A stretch of 64,000 nucleotides of DNA from an uncultured Geobacteraceae bacterium (GTDB taxonomy: Bacteria > Desulfobacterota > Desulfuromonadia > Geobacterales > Pseudopelobacteraceae). The stretch lies in the NCBI GenBank assembly GCA_903939115.1, contig CAJAFV010000070.1:1-64000 (forward strand), read 5' to 3'. Numbering within the stretch: position 1 is the first letter of the stretch; each line of letters starts with the position of its first letter. Below the pieces are notes generated by a model, which had not been told where the DNA came from, did no database searches, and worked only from the letters and a program-made list of their open reading frames with translations. This document shows, in pieces, positions 48,918-59,005 of the stretch. A program made the translations under genes and the position numbers.

Positions 48918-50557
48918 GGCAGGTACACCTGTTCATTCTTCGGCACATACCAGCGGTTCTGGTTATGCCCAATGCCGGCCGGAGCAGGCTCAACACCCCG
49001 AATTCGCGAACTGACAACCGGGAGGGCATCCGGCACGTATAGGAACGTGTACGGCTGTTCCTCTGCCAGTATCTCCTGAATACGAAAATACGCTTGTTTG
49101 CGCTTGTTAATATCGAAGGTGTTGCGCCCTGCGATTAACAGGCGATCAACTTCCGTGTTATTGAAGCCGATAAAATTCAGTTCACCAGGCTTGTTCTTGC
49201 TGGAATGCCAGATATCATACATATCCGGATCCTGGGAGATACTCCAGGCGAGCATGACGACTTCAAAATTACCTTTATTGACAAACTCCTTCAGGAACGC
49301 CGCCCACTCGACAATCCGGATCTTGACGTCAATCCCAACCTGACGCAGGCGCTGCTGAACGATCTGAGCAGTCATCAGGCGCTGTTGGTTTCCCTGGTTG
49401 GTCAGGATGGTAAATTTAAACGGCTTGCCATCCTTTACCAGAATCCCGTCACTGTTTTTTTCCTTCCATCCGGCCTGTGCCAGCAACTCAACAGCATGCT
49501 TCGGGTCATAGCCGATATCTTTGACCGCCGGATTATAAGCCCAGCGCCCCGGGACGATCGGGCCGTGAGCTTTTTGTCCCATGCCGAACAATACACCCTG
49601 AATCAACTCATCTTTGTTGATAGCGGCGGTCATGGCCTGGCGGATACGTTTATCACCGAAAAGCGGATGGCGCAAATTATAGCCCATATACAGATAGTTG
49701 GATGACGGATATCGATATTTCTTGAAGCGGCTGGTAAAACTTTTTGCCGAGGTTTGACGCGCATACTGAACCGGTGACAGATTCATCAGGTCAATAGCGC
49801 CCGCCTTCAGCTCCATGTACATTGTTGAACTGTCGGGAATAATGCGATAGATAAAGCGATCTATATAGGGGCGCCCTTCGAAATACTCCTTGTTAGCTTC
49901 AAGCACGATTTTCTGACCGGACACCCACTCTTTGAAGCGGTACGGTCCTGTGCCGACCGGATTTCTCGCCAGGGGGCTTTTGGTAACATCCTTACCTTCC
50001 AGAAGGTGGGCAGGGAGGATATTCATCCCCCATGACGCCAATGCCGGCGCAAACGGCTCTCCGTACGTCACTCGAATCGTAAAGTCATCGGGTGCCGCAA
50101 TACTTTTGACCTGCTTGAAATCTTCAGCGTATGCAGTGGGAGTTTTAGGATCGATCGTCACCTGATAGGTGTACAGGACATCTTTTGCCGTAAACGGGGC
50201 ACCGTCATGCCACCTGACACCGTGATGCAGATGGAACGTAATAGTGAGACCGTCTTTGGAAACATCAAACACTTCAGCAAGATCACCAACGATCTTAAGA
50301 TTTTTGTCGTACTTGATGAGGCCGTTATAAATCTGACCAGCAACCGCATGGGAAGAGGCATCTGTAGCAAGAAGCGGAATGAGTGTGGAAGCTTCGCCGA
50401 TGGTTCCCTCAACAAGTGAATCACCGGTGGCAGGAACTGCCGGGGACGAAGCAGGTACGACGGGTGTGGTAGAATTCTCAGGAGGGCTGCATCCGGAAAA
50501 AAACACGCTGAACAACAGCGCCATCAGCAGGGAGCGCACACCTGGTGATGCCTTCAT
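48914..50557 (-). CDS. Peptide-binding lipoprotein (SBP family 5)
   Basis: A 547-residue substrate-binding protein of the DppA/OppA type. Signal peptide with lipobox FSGC (Cys 23) anchors it in the inner-membrane outer leaflet. Family features: TFHLHHGVRWHDGAPFTAKDV, PVGTGPYRFKEW, and the late GHNQNRWYVPKNEQVYLP. It should feed the DppB/DppC permeases found 4.7 kb downstream. It overlaps the TPR gene above (ATGA) and the helicase below (GTGA), a single continuous transcript by spacing. Ligand cannot be read from sequence. Confidence 0.93.
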   Translation of the reverse strand: MKASPGVRSLLMALLFSVFFSGCSPPENSTTPVVPASSPAVPATGDSLVEGTIGEASTLIPLLATDASSHAVAGQIYNGLIKYDKNLKIVGDLAEVFDVSKDGLTITFHLHHGVRWHDGAPFTAKDVLYTYQVTIDPKTPTAYAEDFKQVKSIAAPDDFTIRVTYGEPFAPALASWGMNILPAHLLEGKDVTKSPLARNPVGTGPYRFKEWVSGQKIVLEANKEYFEGRPYIDRFIYRIIPDSSTMYMELKAGAIDLMNLSPVQYARQTSAKSFTSRFKKYRYPSSNYLYMGYNLRHPLFGDKRIRQAMTAAINKDELIQGVLFGMGQKAHGPIVPGRWAYNPAVKDIGYDPKHAVELLAQAGWKEKNSDGILVKDGKPFKFTILTNQGNQQRLMTAQIVQQRLRQVGIDVKIRIVEWAAFLKEFVNKGNFEVVMLAWSISQDPDMYDIWHSSKNKPGELNFIGFNNTEVDRLLIAGRNTFDINKRKQAYFRIQEILAEEQPYTFLYVPDALPVVSSRIRGVEPAPAGIGHNQNRWYVPKNEQVYLP

Positions 50558-52260
50558 TTTTCGCTATGCTCCCCTTTTAACTTATGCATCTTTTCAACAA
50601 TTTCTTTACGTTCAGGAGCCAATTCCAGTGCTCTTTGATACTGCTTCAGAGCTTTCTTGATGATATGACGTGCGGCATACACATCTCCCAGGTGCTCAAT
50701 GACCGTTGGATCATCATCAACGAGTGAAATAGCTTCTTCAAGAGCTTCGGTTGCTTCATCATACCGCTTGAGCTTAAAATAAGCCCAGCCAAGACTGTCA
50801 AGTATGAAAGCATCTTGCGGGCGGATTGCAACCGCCTGTTTAATTAAGCTCAGAGCCTCCTCAAGATGAATCCCCATTTCGGCATACGAATAACCAAGAT
50901 AATTGAGAGCCTGGGCATCTTTCGGATCAAGCTGCAAAACCTGCTTCATTTCATTGATCGATTCAGTCCGCTTGCCGAGTTTGTCCAACAGAACACCAAC
51001 CCGAAAGTGAAAGCGCGGCTCTTTCAGAAAATAGCGTTCATTTTCATGCAGTATATCCAGGGCGGCTTGAGGTCTGTCGATTGATTCGTACAGCGAGGAT
51101 AAATTAAGATACAACTCAAGATTATGAGGGTTTGCGCTGATTTCATCCATAAGAACAGCGATGGCTGCCTCTACGTTACCCTGCTCTTTCAGTATCAGCG
51201 CTCTATGGCTGACAGCTTCATAAAACTGCGGCGAGTTTCGAGAGATCTTACTGAACTCCGCTAGGGCGTTACCAAGATCACCTTTTTCTTCGTACGCAAT
51301 GCCACGATAGATCCGGATATTATCTGCAGTCGGGTCCTTATCAAGCATAGCGCCAAACACAGTGATGGCTTCGTCATATTGCTCAAGCTCAAGGTGAACC
51401 AGGCCGATTTTCCGGATTGTCTCCTGACCGCCCAAACTCGATTGCGCAGCGAGACGAAGATATTCAAGTGCCTCGGGAAAACGGCGCTGCTGGAGTAACA
51501 ACTGGATCAGTCGCTGCAGTACGGCAGGACGCTGATCATCCTGGTCGACAAGTGACCGATAGGCCTCTATGGCCTCTGGATATTCACTTAAAGCCTCATG
51601 AGTTGCGGCTTTATCGATAACCGCCTGGTCAAATTCCGGGCGCAATTCAAGAACTTTGGCAAAATAACCAAGCGCATCACGGTAAAGCTTCATCTGGCTG
51701 TACGTACGTCCCAGATAATAATAGCCAAGTACGGAATCCGGATTGAGTTTAACCAATGCCTTGAGGGTTGAAACCGCTTCCTCATACTCAAAAAGACGCG
51801 TCAGAGACAAGACAAGGTGCAGGTAGGCATCTTCTTTGGCAGGATCAAGCTTAACCGCCGTGCGCAAATAATCTACCGCTTCCCGGTCTTTTCCCGCCGC
51901 TGTCATCAGAACCCCTCCCAGGACATACGGAGGACGATAGGCAGGGTCGAGCGCGATAGCCTTGTTTATATATTCAAGAGCTTCCGGGATCTGGCCGATT
52001 TTGACCTTGATGTCAGCAATATCAGCGTGCATAAGTGCTGAATCCGGTTCGAGCGATATGGCTTCACGCAGCAGGTTGAGGGCCGCCGGATAGTCTCCCT
52101 CGTTAACTGAAATACGTGATCGGGAAAAAAGGTACAGGGCACGGGCATGATTATCGCGAAACGCGGGAGCATCAGAAGCAATGTTTTCCGGAGTCGGAGC
52201 GACGCTGGCGCACGCAGTAAGCAGCAGGAGAAAAAGCAGAATAATCAGGCGCATATGCAT
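50554..52260 (-). CDS. TPR-repeat lipoprotein
   Basis: A 568-residue protein with signal peptide and lipobox LTAC (Cys 17), followed by about 14 tetratricopeptide repeats of 34 residues from residue 40 to the end, with classic patterns such as AYYYLGRTYSQMKLY-like helices, EALEYINKAIALDPAYRP and FKLKRYDEATEALEEAI. It resembles outer-membrane-side assembly or polysaccharide-export lipoproteins (PEP-CTERM/TPR type), and protein-protein scaffolding is the likely job. Start is the ATG at 52260 (or 52254); neither has a strong ribosome site. First gene of a run that continues into the peptide transporter. Confidence 0.85.
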   Translation of the reverse strand: MHMRLIILLFLLLLTACASVAPTPENIASDAPAFRDNHARALYLFSRSRISVNEGDYPAALNLLREAISLEPDSALMHADIADIKVKIGQIPEALEYINKAIALDPAYRPPYVLGGVLMTAAGKDREAVDYLRTAVKLDPAKEDAYLHLVLSLTRLFEYEEAVSTLKALVKLNPDSVLGYYYLGRTYSQMKLYRDALGYFAKVLELRPEFDQAVIDKAATHEALSEYPEAIEAYRSLVDQDDQRPAVLQRLIQLLLQQRRFPEALEYLRLAAQSSLGGQETIRKIGLVHLELEQYDEAITVFGAMLDKDPTADNIRIYRGIAYEEKGDLGNALAEFSKISRNSPQFYEAVSHRALILKEQGNVEAAIAVLMDEISANPHNLELYLNLSSLYESIDRPQAALDILHENERYFLKEPRFHFRVGVLLDKLGKRTESINEMKQVLQLDPKDAQALNYLGYSYAEMGIHLEEALSLIKQAVAIRPQDAFILDSLGWAYFKLKRYDEATEALEEAISLVDDDPTVIEHLGDVYAARHIIKKALKQYQRALELAPERKEIVEKMHKLKGEHSEK

Positions 52261-52389
52261 CGGGAAGTGGTTCCATTTCGAAGATAAATAAGTGAAAAAA
52301 ACTAGCATAAATTAACATATTGGTCAAACGATAATAATTATTTAAATGTTGCGGTTGACATCGGCCACGTACGGATAGAGTATGGGGCA

Positions 52390-53697
52390 ATGAATTCTAC
52401 ATTACTATATCTTTTTCTTGTACTGCTGTTGGTTGCCGCTAATGGTTTTTTTGTCGCGGCGGAGTTTTCCCTCGTCTCCGTTCGTCGTTCGCGGATAGCC
52501 TCTCTTGTTGAGAGCGGTGACGCTCGTGCGGTAACACTGCTTGAACTGCTCGACAACCTTAATTCGTACATTTCAGCAACTCAACTCGGCATTACCATGG
52601 CATCGTTAGCCTTAGGGTGGATTGGCGAACCGGCCCTCTCCAAATTACTGGAAATACCACTTCACGGCCTCGTTTCCAACGCTGTCCGTCACACCATAGC
52701 ATTTGCCGGAGCCTTCACGATTATTACGTTTCTGCATATTGTTCTTGGTGAACTTGCACCGAAAACGTTAGCCCTTGATCGTTCCGAACGCATTGCATTA
52801 GCTGTTGCATGGCCGATGCACCTGTTTCATACGCTGTTCAGTTGGCCGATACGCATGCTTGATTATGCCGGCAGAGGCACCGTCCGCATGCTCGGATTTC
52901 GCTGTTCGGATGAACATGCCAGCATATACACAGTGGATGAGCTACGGCAAATCATCAGTACTTCTCACTCGAGCGGCACGCTGGAGGATGGTGAGCAGCA
53001 ACTTCTTCACCGCATCTTTGAATTTTCAGATTCGGAAGTTCAAGAAGTAATGATCCCTCGAAATGCCGTTACGGCCCTTCCTGACTCTGCCACCCTTGCT
53101 GAAACGCTGGACTCTTTTAATGCTCTCGGTTACTCGCGCATTCCGGTCTTTAAGGAACAGATTGACGATATCATCGGCATTGTCGTCAGAAGAGATTTGG
53201 AACCATACCTTTCACTGCCTGAAGCGCCTGATTTCAACCTGAATAATCTTATTCACACGCCGCATTTTATCCCGGCTAACGCTCAATTGAGTACCGCCTT
53301 GAAATTGATGCAGACAACCCGCACCCATATGGTTTTTGTTGTTGATGAATACGGCGGTTTTGAAGGCATCATAACCCTGGAAGATCTTCTTGAGGAGATA
53401 GTCGGGGAGATTGACGACGAGTTTGATGACGTATCCCCTGACCAATGCGTTGAGGATACTAATGGCTATCTGCTTGATGGTATGCTGACCGTGCGCGAGG
53501 TTAATCTGCGACTCAATCTCAATCTGCCTGAAGACGCTCCCTATACAACTATTGCCGGTTTTCTTCTTGCCCAGACCGGGCGACTGCTGCAGCAGGGTGA
53601 AAGCGTTCTGTTTGACAGTACTCGTTTCACTGTAGAAAGCGTTGACCGGAAAAGAATCCGTCGTGTCAGGGTTTTATCAGAGAGACCTATGCCGTGA
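52390..53697 (+). CDS. CNNM/HlyC-CorC family membrane protein with CBS domains
   Basis: A 435-residue protein: DUF21/CNNM transmembrane domain about 1-190 ([24 protein letters not shown]-like [18 protein letters not shown]), paired CBS domains about 205-330 ([48 protein letters not shown]), and a CorC_HlyC C-terminal domain. Such proteins are thought to export or sense magnesium; the hemolysin name is historical. Start ATG at 52390 has GGGG only two bases away. A TTGACA at 52355 with poor -10 could be its promoter. Its stop overlaps the AsmA gene as GTGA. Confidence 0.9.
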   Translation: MNSTLLYLFLVLLLVAANGFFVAAEFSLVSVRRSRIASLVESGDARAVTLLELLDNLNSYISATQLGITMASLALGWIGEPALSKLLEIPLHGLVSNAVRHTIAFAGAFTIITFLHIVLGELAPKTLALDRSERIALAVAWPMHLFHTLFSWPIRMLDYAGRGTVRMLGFRCSDEHASIYTVDELRQIISTSHSSGTLEDGEQQLLHRIFEFSDSEVQEVMIPRNAVTALPDSATLAETLDSFNALGYSRIPVFKEQIDDIIGIVVRRDLEPYLSLPEAPDFNLNNLIHTPHFIPANAQLSTALKLMQTTRTHMVFVVDEYGGFEGIITLEDLLEEIVGEIDDEFDDVSPDQCVEDTNGYLLDGMLTVREVNLRLNLNLPEDAPYTTIAGFLLAQTGRLLQQGESVLFDSTRFTVESVDRKRIRRVRVLSERPMP

Positions 53698-56600
53698 GAA
53701 TATCATCCCGCTTTGTCAAATTATCCGGCATTCTTCTTGTTGCCTTCGCCACACTGGTCACCGCGACTGCGCTGTTTCTTCCCTATTTGCTTGATGTCAA
53801 TGCCTACCGGAATGAGATTGTGACGGCTCTCCAACAAAGTCTTAATCGCCCGGTCAGCTTCAGTTCCGGATCTTTTACCTGGCATTTCGGCCCTTCTTTC
53901 AAGTTCAAGGAATTCATCGTGAAGGAGCACGATGGCAAAGCAGATTTTATTACGGCCCGGCAGATAACCGTAACAGTGGCTCTATTGCCGTTATTGGAAA
54001 AGAAAATTGAGTTAAAGAACCTGATTCTGGATGGTGCCACAATTTCACTCGTTCGAAGAGCAGACGGCACATTAAACATTGATGACTTGTTAAAACCGGG
54101 CGAAGACGCCGTAACTCTGGATTTTAAAAGAATCAGTATAACGAAGGGAGAGCTCCGCTGGAGTGACCTGGCAGGGCGCAAAGAACCCTTTTCAGATTCG
54201 TTGCGCAATATCTCTTTTTCTGCAACCCATATCGGGCGTGGCCAAAAGGGGCGTATGAAGTTGTCTGCTGATATCTCTGCAGCAAAAGGCACCCCTACTC
54301 GAATAGCTCTTTCGGGAGATCTGCAACTGCCGCCTGAGGGAATATCATTGCTGGAAACCGCTTTGGATTGCGATGTATCGGTAAAGCAGGTCGATATCGG
54401 AAGGTACTGGCACTACTTTGGGCGCTTTATCCCTTTTACCAATTCCGGGGGACGACTGGATGTTGTCACCAGTTTTAAGGGAAAGCCGCAGGATTTTGCC
54501 GCCAAAGGGAAGATTCAAATCAGTAGTGCAACGGTGAACTGGCCAACTGTATTTCATGCCGTGCTGGCGCCTAAAGCGCTTCAGCTTGAATATACAGCTG
54601 CAGTTACAAAAGAGGTTATTTCCCTCTCCGCAATAGATCTGAGCATGGCAGGGTTCAGAATCAAGGGGAGTTTCCAGATGCAGGATTATTTGTCCAAAGA
54701 TCCGCGTATTATTGCCCGGGCAAGCACCCCGTCAACATTCCGTTATGAAGATGTAAGACCGTATGTGCCGTATGGAATAATTGATAAAGACACTGCTGAC
54801 TATATCGAAAACAAGATTACTACCGGTATATTTAAACTTGATACCGGAGTTCTGGATGGGCGGATAAGCCAGATAGCCCACATGGAGATCGGGCAGAACT
54901 GTAATACTCTCATGATTCGCGGTCCGGTAGAGAAGGCAACGTTAAGTTACGGCCCCAAAGTCCCGACTTTCAATAACTTAAAGGGTATCATTGAATTAAA
55001 AGGTAAAAATTTTAACCTGGTCGGCATGACCGGAAACTTCGGCACCTCCCCTTTTTCACTGGATGGAGCAATTACAGAATACAATACCGATAAGCCGGCC
55101 GATTATCCCGTGAAAATGAGTATTTCACCGCACGCGCCTGAAATGGCATGGCTGGCTAAATTAGCCGGAATTCCAATGCTTGAGTATGGCAACAGCTCAT
55201 CGTTACTCCTTAACGGCAGCGGTCATTATTCTGCATACCGGTTAAATGGCGACTGGGATGTCAGCCAAGCGGCCTACTCGCTCCCCGGCTATGTCAATAA
55301 ACCGCTCTTAACGCCGAACACACTCAGGTTCAATACCGTTATCGGGAAGGCTTCCACCAAGGTAACATCGGTGACCTATAATCTTCATCCGATGGTTATC
55401 AGCGGCAGCGGCCTGATTGGCTACGGAGAACTGCCGTATTTAGGATTTGATCTCCATACTAACAAGTTTGCCATGAACGATGCTCTGCCGATTCTCTCGA
55501 TGTGGAACAAACATAAACTTCAGGGGATGGTGCAGGCGCATATCAAAGGTGGCGGTGACCCGGATGATCTGAGCGCCATGGATTACTACGGCACTGTTGA
55601 TCTTACCGGCTTCAGCCTCCTCCCGGACGACCAGCTGAAACAGATGAGCGGCATTGCCGGTACAATCACCTTCAAAGGGAACAGCCTGGAAACGTCCAAC
55701 ATCACCTCCCGTTACGGCAGTTCGGCTCTTACCATGAAAGTAGCCATTCCGAGTTTTAAAAGCCCTGAAGGGAATATACAACTTTCATCACCGCAACTCT
55801 TTCTACGCGATTTAAACCTTGCCGAAGGACGTCCGGAAGCAAGTGTCAGGAGGTTTAGTGCAAATTGCACACTGCATAAAGACTCAGTCACTCTGCACAG
55901 CTCCTCCGGAATGTTAAATTCGTCCAACTTCAGTCTGAGTGGTGTGTATGTAACCGGTCGTAATCGCCAGGCGACCATCTCAGTTATATCATCAAAACTC
56001 GATCTCGATGATCTGCGCATGTTTTCGACGCCACCGCGGAGTAATGACAAGCATCAAACTCCCGGCATGGATGTAAAACTGACGTTGAACGTAGAGTCCG
56101 GAAATTTCGGGAAAGTGACTTTCAGCAAATTGAATGCATCTGCACAGCAGGAGAAAGGGACTATTTACCTGCAGAGCATGACTGCAGGGCTGTTTGGTGG
56201 TCAATTAACAGCAAAAGGGAGAATAGCCCCGGGGGGAGAGCAGGGAGATCGCTATGACTTACACCTTGATATTTCCCGCGCCGATGCTGAAAAGCTTTTC
56301 GCAGCTCTCGACATAAGCAAGGAGGCTACCGGCACATTGTCGCTTCAAGGAGACCTTACGGCGCACGGCAACACTCTTCTGGATATAAAAAAGAGCGCTT
56401 TGGGGAATGTGCGGCTCAACATGGTTAATGGTGCACTCAGAAAATTCAATACACTTGCAAAAGTGTTTTCAATTTTAAATGTATCACAACTACTCAAATT
56501 CAAGCTGCCGGACCTCTCGTCGTACGGAATCCCCTACAGCAGCATTAAAGGGAGTTTCTCGATTAAGGACGGTATAATGGCCACTCAGGATCTTTTCATA

Positions 56601-56921
56601 ACCAGCAGCGCCATCAATATATCGATTGTGGGAAATGCAAATATTGTTAAGGAAGAGTTGAATGTCACTCTCGGAGCGCAACCACTCCAAACCGTGGACA
56701 AGATAATCAACCGGATCCCTATCGTTGGCTGGCTGTTGACCGGCAAGGATAAGGACTTGTTAACTGCATACTTTGAGGCAAAAGGGAAATGGTCAAACCC
56801 TCAAGTCACGGCCATTCCGGTAAAATCAATGGGCAGGGGCATACTGAATATATTCATCAGAGCGTTTCAATTACCGGTGAAGCTGTTCACCGACACCGGA
56901 GAGGTTGTGTTAGGTCAGTAG
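53694..56921 (+). CDS. AsmA-family giant protein, lipid-transport type
   Basis: A 1075-residue protein of the AsmA/YhdP-like group, which is anchored by an N-terminal helix (about 10-32) and extends in the periplasm as a long beta groove carrying phospholipid to the outer membrane. Family marks: DVNAYRNEIVTALQQSLNRPV, then FITARQITVTVALLPLLEKK, the C-terminal AsmA domain with GTLSLQGDLTAHGNTL and NIVKEELNVTLGAQPLQTVD. The GTG start at 53694 overlaps the CNNM stop by four bases, so the two are co-translated. It converges with lpxC with a 7-bp overlap of the ends. Confidence 0.87.
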   Translation: MRISSRFVKLSGILLVAFATLVTATALFLPYLLDVNAYRNEIVTALQQSLNRPVSFSSGSFTWHFGPSFKFKEFIVKEHDGKADFITARQITVTVALLPLLEKKIELKNLILDGATISLVRRADGTLNIDDLLKPGEDAVTLDFKRISITKGELRWSDLAGRKEPFSDSLRNISFSATHIGRGQKGRMKLSADISAAKGTPTRIALSGDLQLPPEGISLLETALDCDVSVKQVDIGRYWHYFGRFIPFTNSGGRLDVVTSFKGKPQDFAAKGKIQISSATVNWPTVFHAVLAPKALQLEYTAAVTKEVISLSAIDLSMAGFRIKGSFQMQDYLSKDPRIIARASTPSTFRYEDVRPYVPYGIIDKDTADYIENKITTGIFKLDTGVLDGRISQIAHMEIGQNCNTLMIRGPVEKATLSYGPKVPTFNNLKGIIELKGKNFNLVGMTGNFGTSPFSLDGAITEYNTDKPADYPVKMSISPHAPEMAWLAKLAGIPMLEYGNSSSLLLNGSGHYSAYRLNGDWDVSQAAYSLPGYVNKPLLTPNTLRFNTVIGKASTKVTSVTYNLHPMVISGSGLIGYGELPYLGFDLHTNKFAMNDALPILSMWNKHKLQGMVQAHIKGGGDPDDLSAMDYYGTVDLTGFSLLPDDQLKQMSGIAGTITFKGNSLETSNITSRYGSSALTMKVAIPSFKSPEGNIQLSSPQLFLRDLNLAEGRPEASVRRFSANCTLHKDSVTLHSSSGMLNSSNFSLSGVYVTGRNRQATISVISSKLDLDDLRMFSTPPRSNDKHQTPGMDVKLTLNVESGNFGKVTFSKLNASAQQEKGTIYLQSMTAGLFGGQLTAKGRIAPGGEQGDRYDLHLDISRADAEKLFAALDISKEATGTLSLQGDLTAHGNTLLDIKKSALGNVRLNMVNGALRKFNTLAKVFSILNVSQLLKFKLPDLSSYGIPYSSIKGSFSIKDGIMATQDLFITSSAINISIVGNANIVKEELNVTLGAQPLQTVDKIINRIPIVGWLLTGKDKDLLTAYFEAKGKWSNPQVTAIPVKSMGRGILNIFIRAFQLPVKLFTDTGEVVLGQ

Positions 56922-57742
56922 ATACAATAGTTGAGAGGGTCTGAAAAGAGCTCTCTGAGCAGGAGATTGTTAAGGTAATGCCCCGTCTTGTTCGCTTCTA
57001 CTTTCCCGAGAATCCGGTAGCCGCTGGTGTAGAAATCACCAATTAAATCAAGTATTTTGTGATTTACCAACTCCTTTTTATATCGTAGCCCCATCGGGTT
57101 TACTATCTCATCGCTCCCGATAACTACAGCATTATCAAGAGACCCACCTCTTGCAAGACCGACTTTTTTAATGGCCTCAATCTCTTCCTGAAGCACAAAG
57201 GTTCGTGAATTTATTATTGCAAACGCATTTTCAACATCAACCAGACGCTTTTTCTGTTTCCCGACCGGCGGGCGAAACTCTATTGACATCGTAATTTCAA
57301 GTGTATTAAGGGGTTTGATCGTAACCCAGGAATCATTGTTGTGTACTTCTACCGGACGGAGAACTTTTAAATACACGCCCGATTCGGGAAATTCATACAC
57401 CCCCGCCCTCCACATTCCCTGATAAAATTCCCAGGCTGAGCCATCCAGAATCGGCACCTCGGGACCGTTAATATAGACCAGACAGTTTGTGATCCCTGAA
57501 AAATAGAGCGCTGCCATCAGGTGTTCAATTGTCGAAACAGAGATGCCGTCACAGCTGATTTGTGTCGAAAGTCGTGTGTCGCCAACCATGTCGTAGCGGG
57601 CGGGGATAATCTGGCCATTATACACAAAAGCGATACCGAATTCGCGCCGCGGAAGAAACTCCAGCGTCACTTCTTTCCCACTGTGCAAACCAATTCCGGA
57701 AATTTTGAATATCTGGTTTATTGTTGTTTGACGTTTAATCAT
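56915..57742 (-). CDS. lpxC: UDP-3-O-acyl-N-acetylglucosamine deacetylase LpxC
   Basis: A 275-residue zinc deacetylase committing lipid A synthesis. Zinc ligands H74, H228 and D232 and catalytic E73 and H255 (NKTGHYLNN) are all in place, as is RTFVLQEE. It is about 30 residues shorter than E. coli LpxC, lost at the C-terminal end. RBS AGGG precedes ATG at 57742. It stands outside any lipid A cluster, convergent with the AsmA gene and divergent from mazG. Alternatively it could be one of two copies; only a genome scan can tell. Confidence 0.92.
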   Translation of the reverse strand: MIKRQTTINQIFKISGIGLHSGKEVTLEFLPRREFGIAFVYNGQIIPARYDMVGDTRLSTQISCDGISVSTIEHLMAALYFSGITNCLVYINGPEVPILDGSAWEFYQGMWRAGVYEFPESGVYLKVLRPVEVHNNDSWVTIKPLNTLEITMSIEFRPPVGKQKKRLVDVENAFAIINSRTFVLQEEIEAIKKVGLARGGSLDNAVVIGSDEIVNPMGLRYKKELVNHKILDLIGDFYTSGYRILGKVEANKTGHYLNNLLLRELFSDPLNYCIY

Positions 57743-57810
57743 TCTGTCACCCTTTTTTGAGCCTTGTAAACTGCACCGTTATAATTGGTAATATATTATT
57801 TTTATTGTGT

Positions 57811-57837
57811 TTTATACTGTACAACGGAACTTGTCAA
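57811..57837 (-). promoter_or_regulatory. Possible sigma70 promoter of lpxC
   Basis: On the minus strand TTGACA (57837-57832) and TATAAA (57816-57811) with a 15-bp spacer, one or two bases short of ideal. The next 70 bp before lpxC are very AT-rich. Confidence 0.4.
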
Positions 57838-57911
57838 TCGTCTTTGAAATTTAATGTCTTTGAAATTCAACCAACCATCACCGTTTAAGAACTCCATTTT
57901 CACCCGTATCA

Positions 57912-57940
57912 TTGACAAGCGCCCCGCTCAACAGGCATAT
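57912..57940 (+). promoter_or_regulatory. Possible sigma70 promoter of mazG
   Basis: TTGACA (57912-57917), a 17-bp spacer and GCATAT (57935-57940), 32 bp before the mazG start. The -35 box is perfect; the -10 box is weak, so this is tentative. Confidence 0.4.
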
Positions 57941-57972
57941 CTGTTATAAAATCACACCTGAGAGGACAATTC

Positions 57973-58767
57973 ATGAACCCGCCATATACATTTGACCAAC
58001 TCGTCGCCATTATGCGCAGACTCCGCGCCCCGGGCGGTTGTCCCTGGGATGCTGAACAGACCCACGAAAGCCTTACCCGCTATCTGCTTGAGGAAACCTA
58101 CGAAGTTATCGAAGCTATCGACGAGAAAGATCCCCGGCATCTCAAGGAAGAGTTGGGGGATCTGCTTCTTCAACCGGTTTTTCATGCCGCTATTGCCGAG
58201 GAGTCAGGGAACTTCTCAATTAATGATGTCATTCACACGCTCTGCGATAAACTGATCCGCCGTCACCCTCACGTATTTGGCGATCTTGAGATCAAGGATA
58301 GCAATGCTCAGATTGAAAACTGGGAAAAAATCAAACAACTCGAAAAGGGTGCTGAACGGCCATCAGCTCTTTCAGGAGTTCCTGACCACCTTCCGGCACT
58401 ATTGAAAGCTCACAAAATAAGTGAGAAAGCTTCGCGGGTCGGTTTTGACTGGGAGCATGCCGATCAGGTCTTTGCTAAGGTTATAGAGGAACTGCATGAA
58501 TTTGAAGAGGCCTGGGCCGGAGGGAATCCGACTCGAATGGAAGATGAATTGGGTGATTTACTGTTTGCCATCTCAAATCTGGGACGTTTTTTACACCTTA
58601 ATCCGGAAGAGGCTCTTCGTAAAACCATATGCCGCTTTCAAAAACGCTTCAGCTATGTAGAAGCTGAGTTGCTTCGTCAGGGGGTGCCGATGCAAAATGC
58701 CACACTTGAAGAGATGGACCTGCTGTGGGAAAAGGCAAAAAGTGCTGAACGTGAGAGCAAACTTTAA
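57973..58767 (+). CDS. mazG: Nucleoside triphosphate pyrophosphohydrolase MazG
   Basis: A 264-residue tandem MazG hydrolase that turns NTPs into NMPs and pyrophosphate, cleaning aberrant nucleotides or limiting the stringent signal. It has two MazG folds, with EExxE-type metal ligands in LLEETYEVIEAIDEKD and KEELGDLLLQPVFHA (first) and KVIEELHEFEEAW with EDELGDLLFAISNLGRF (second). RBS GAGAGGAC is just upstream of ATG at 57973. Single-gene unit in the plus strand, followed by the DnaA-box cluster. Confidence 0.94.
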   Translation: MNPPYTFDQLVAIMRRLRAPGGCPWDAEQTHESLTRYLLEETYEVIEAIDEKDPRHLKEELGDLLLQPVFHAAIAEESGNFSINDVIHTLCDKLIRRHPHVFGDLEIKDSNAQIENWEKIKQLEKGAERPSALSGVPDHLPALLKAHKISEKASRVGFDWEHADQVFAKVIEELHEFEEAWAGGNPTRMEDELGDLLFAISNLGRFLHLNPEEALRKTICRFQKRFSYVEAELLRQGVPMQNATLEEMDLLWEKAKSAERESKL

Positions 58768-58808
58768 TTCCTATGTGCAATGTAACTGTTTTTACACGGT
58801 TGTTATTC

Positions 58809-58842
58809 TTATCCACAAAAATTGTGGATAACCTGTGGAGAA
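58809..58842. promoter_or_regulatory. Cluster of DnaA boxes between mazG and ogt
   Basis: TTATCCACA (58809-58817) is a perfect DnaA box; TGTGGATAA (58823-58831) is the perfect inverse; TGTGGAGAA (58834-58842) is one base off and starts 11 bp after the second. A further TGTGCATAA lies at 59023-59031. An AT-rich stretch of about 120 bp (58843-58965) follows. Together these resemble a DnaA-binding locus; no dnaA gene or skew evidence is available here. Confidence 0.65.
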
Positions 58843-59005
58843 CAATGTTGACGACAGGTAAAAGTGATATTTTTGCAAGAGTTTTTGCCTAAATGCCTTT
58901 TTTTTATACAACATAGTTTAACTGTATTATCAGCATGTTATGAACGTATACAGTAAAAATAAGGGGTTACGCTGTCAAGCTATTTCAGCGCTGAAAAATA
59001 TTTTT

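Noticed and set aside
52355..52383. TTGACA upstream of the CNNM gene as a promoter
   Set aside because: The -10 candidates (GAGTAT at 17 bp, TAGAGT at 15 bp) match poorly; mentioned in the gene entry only.
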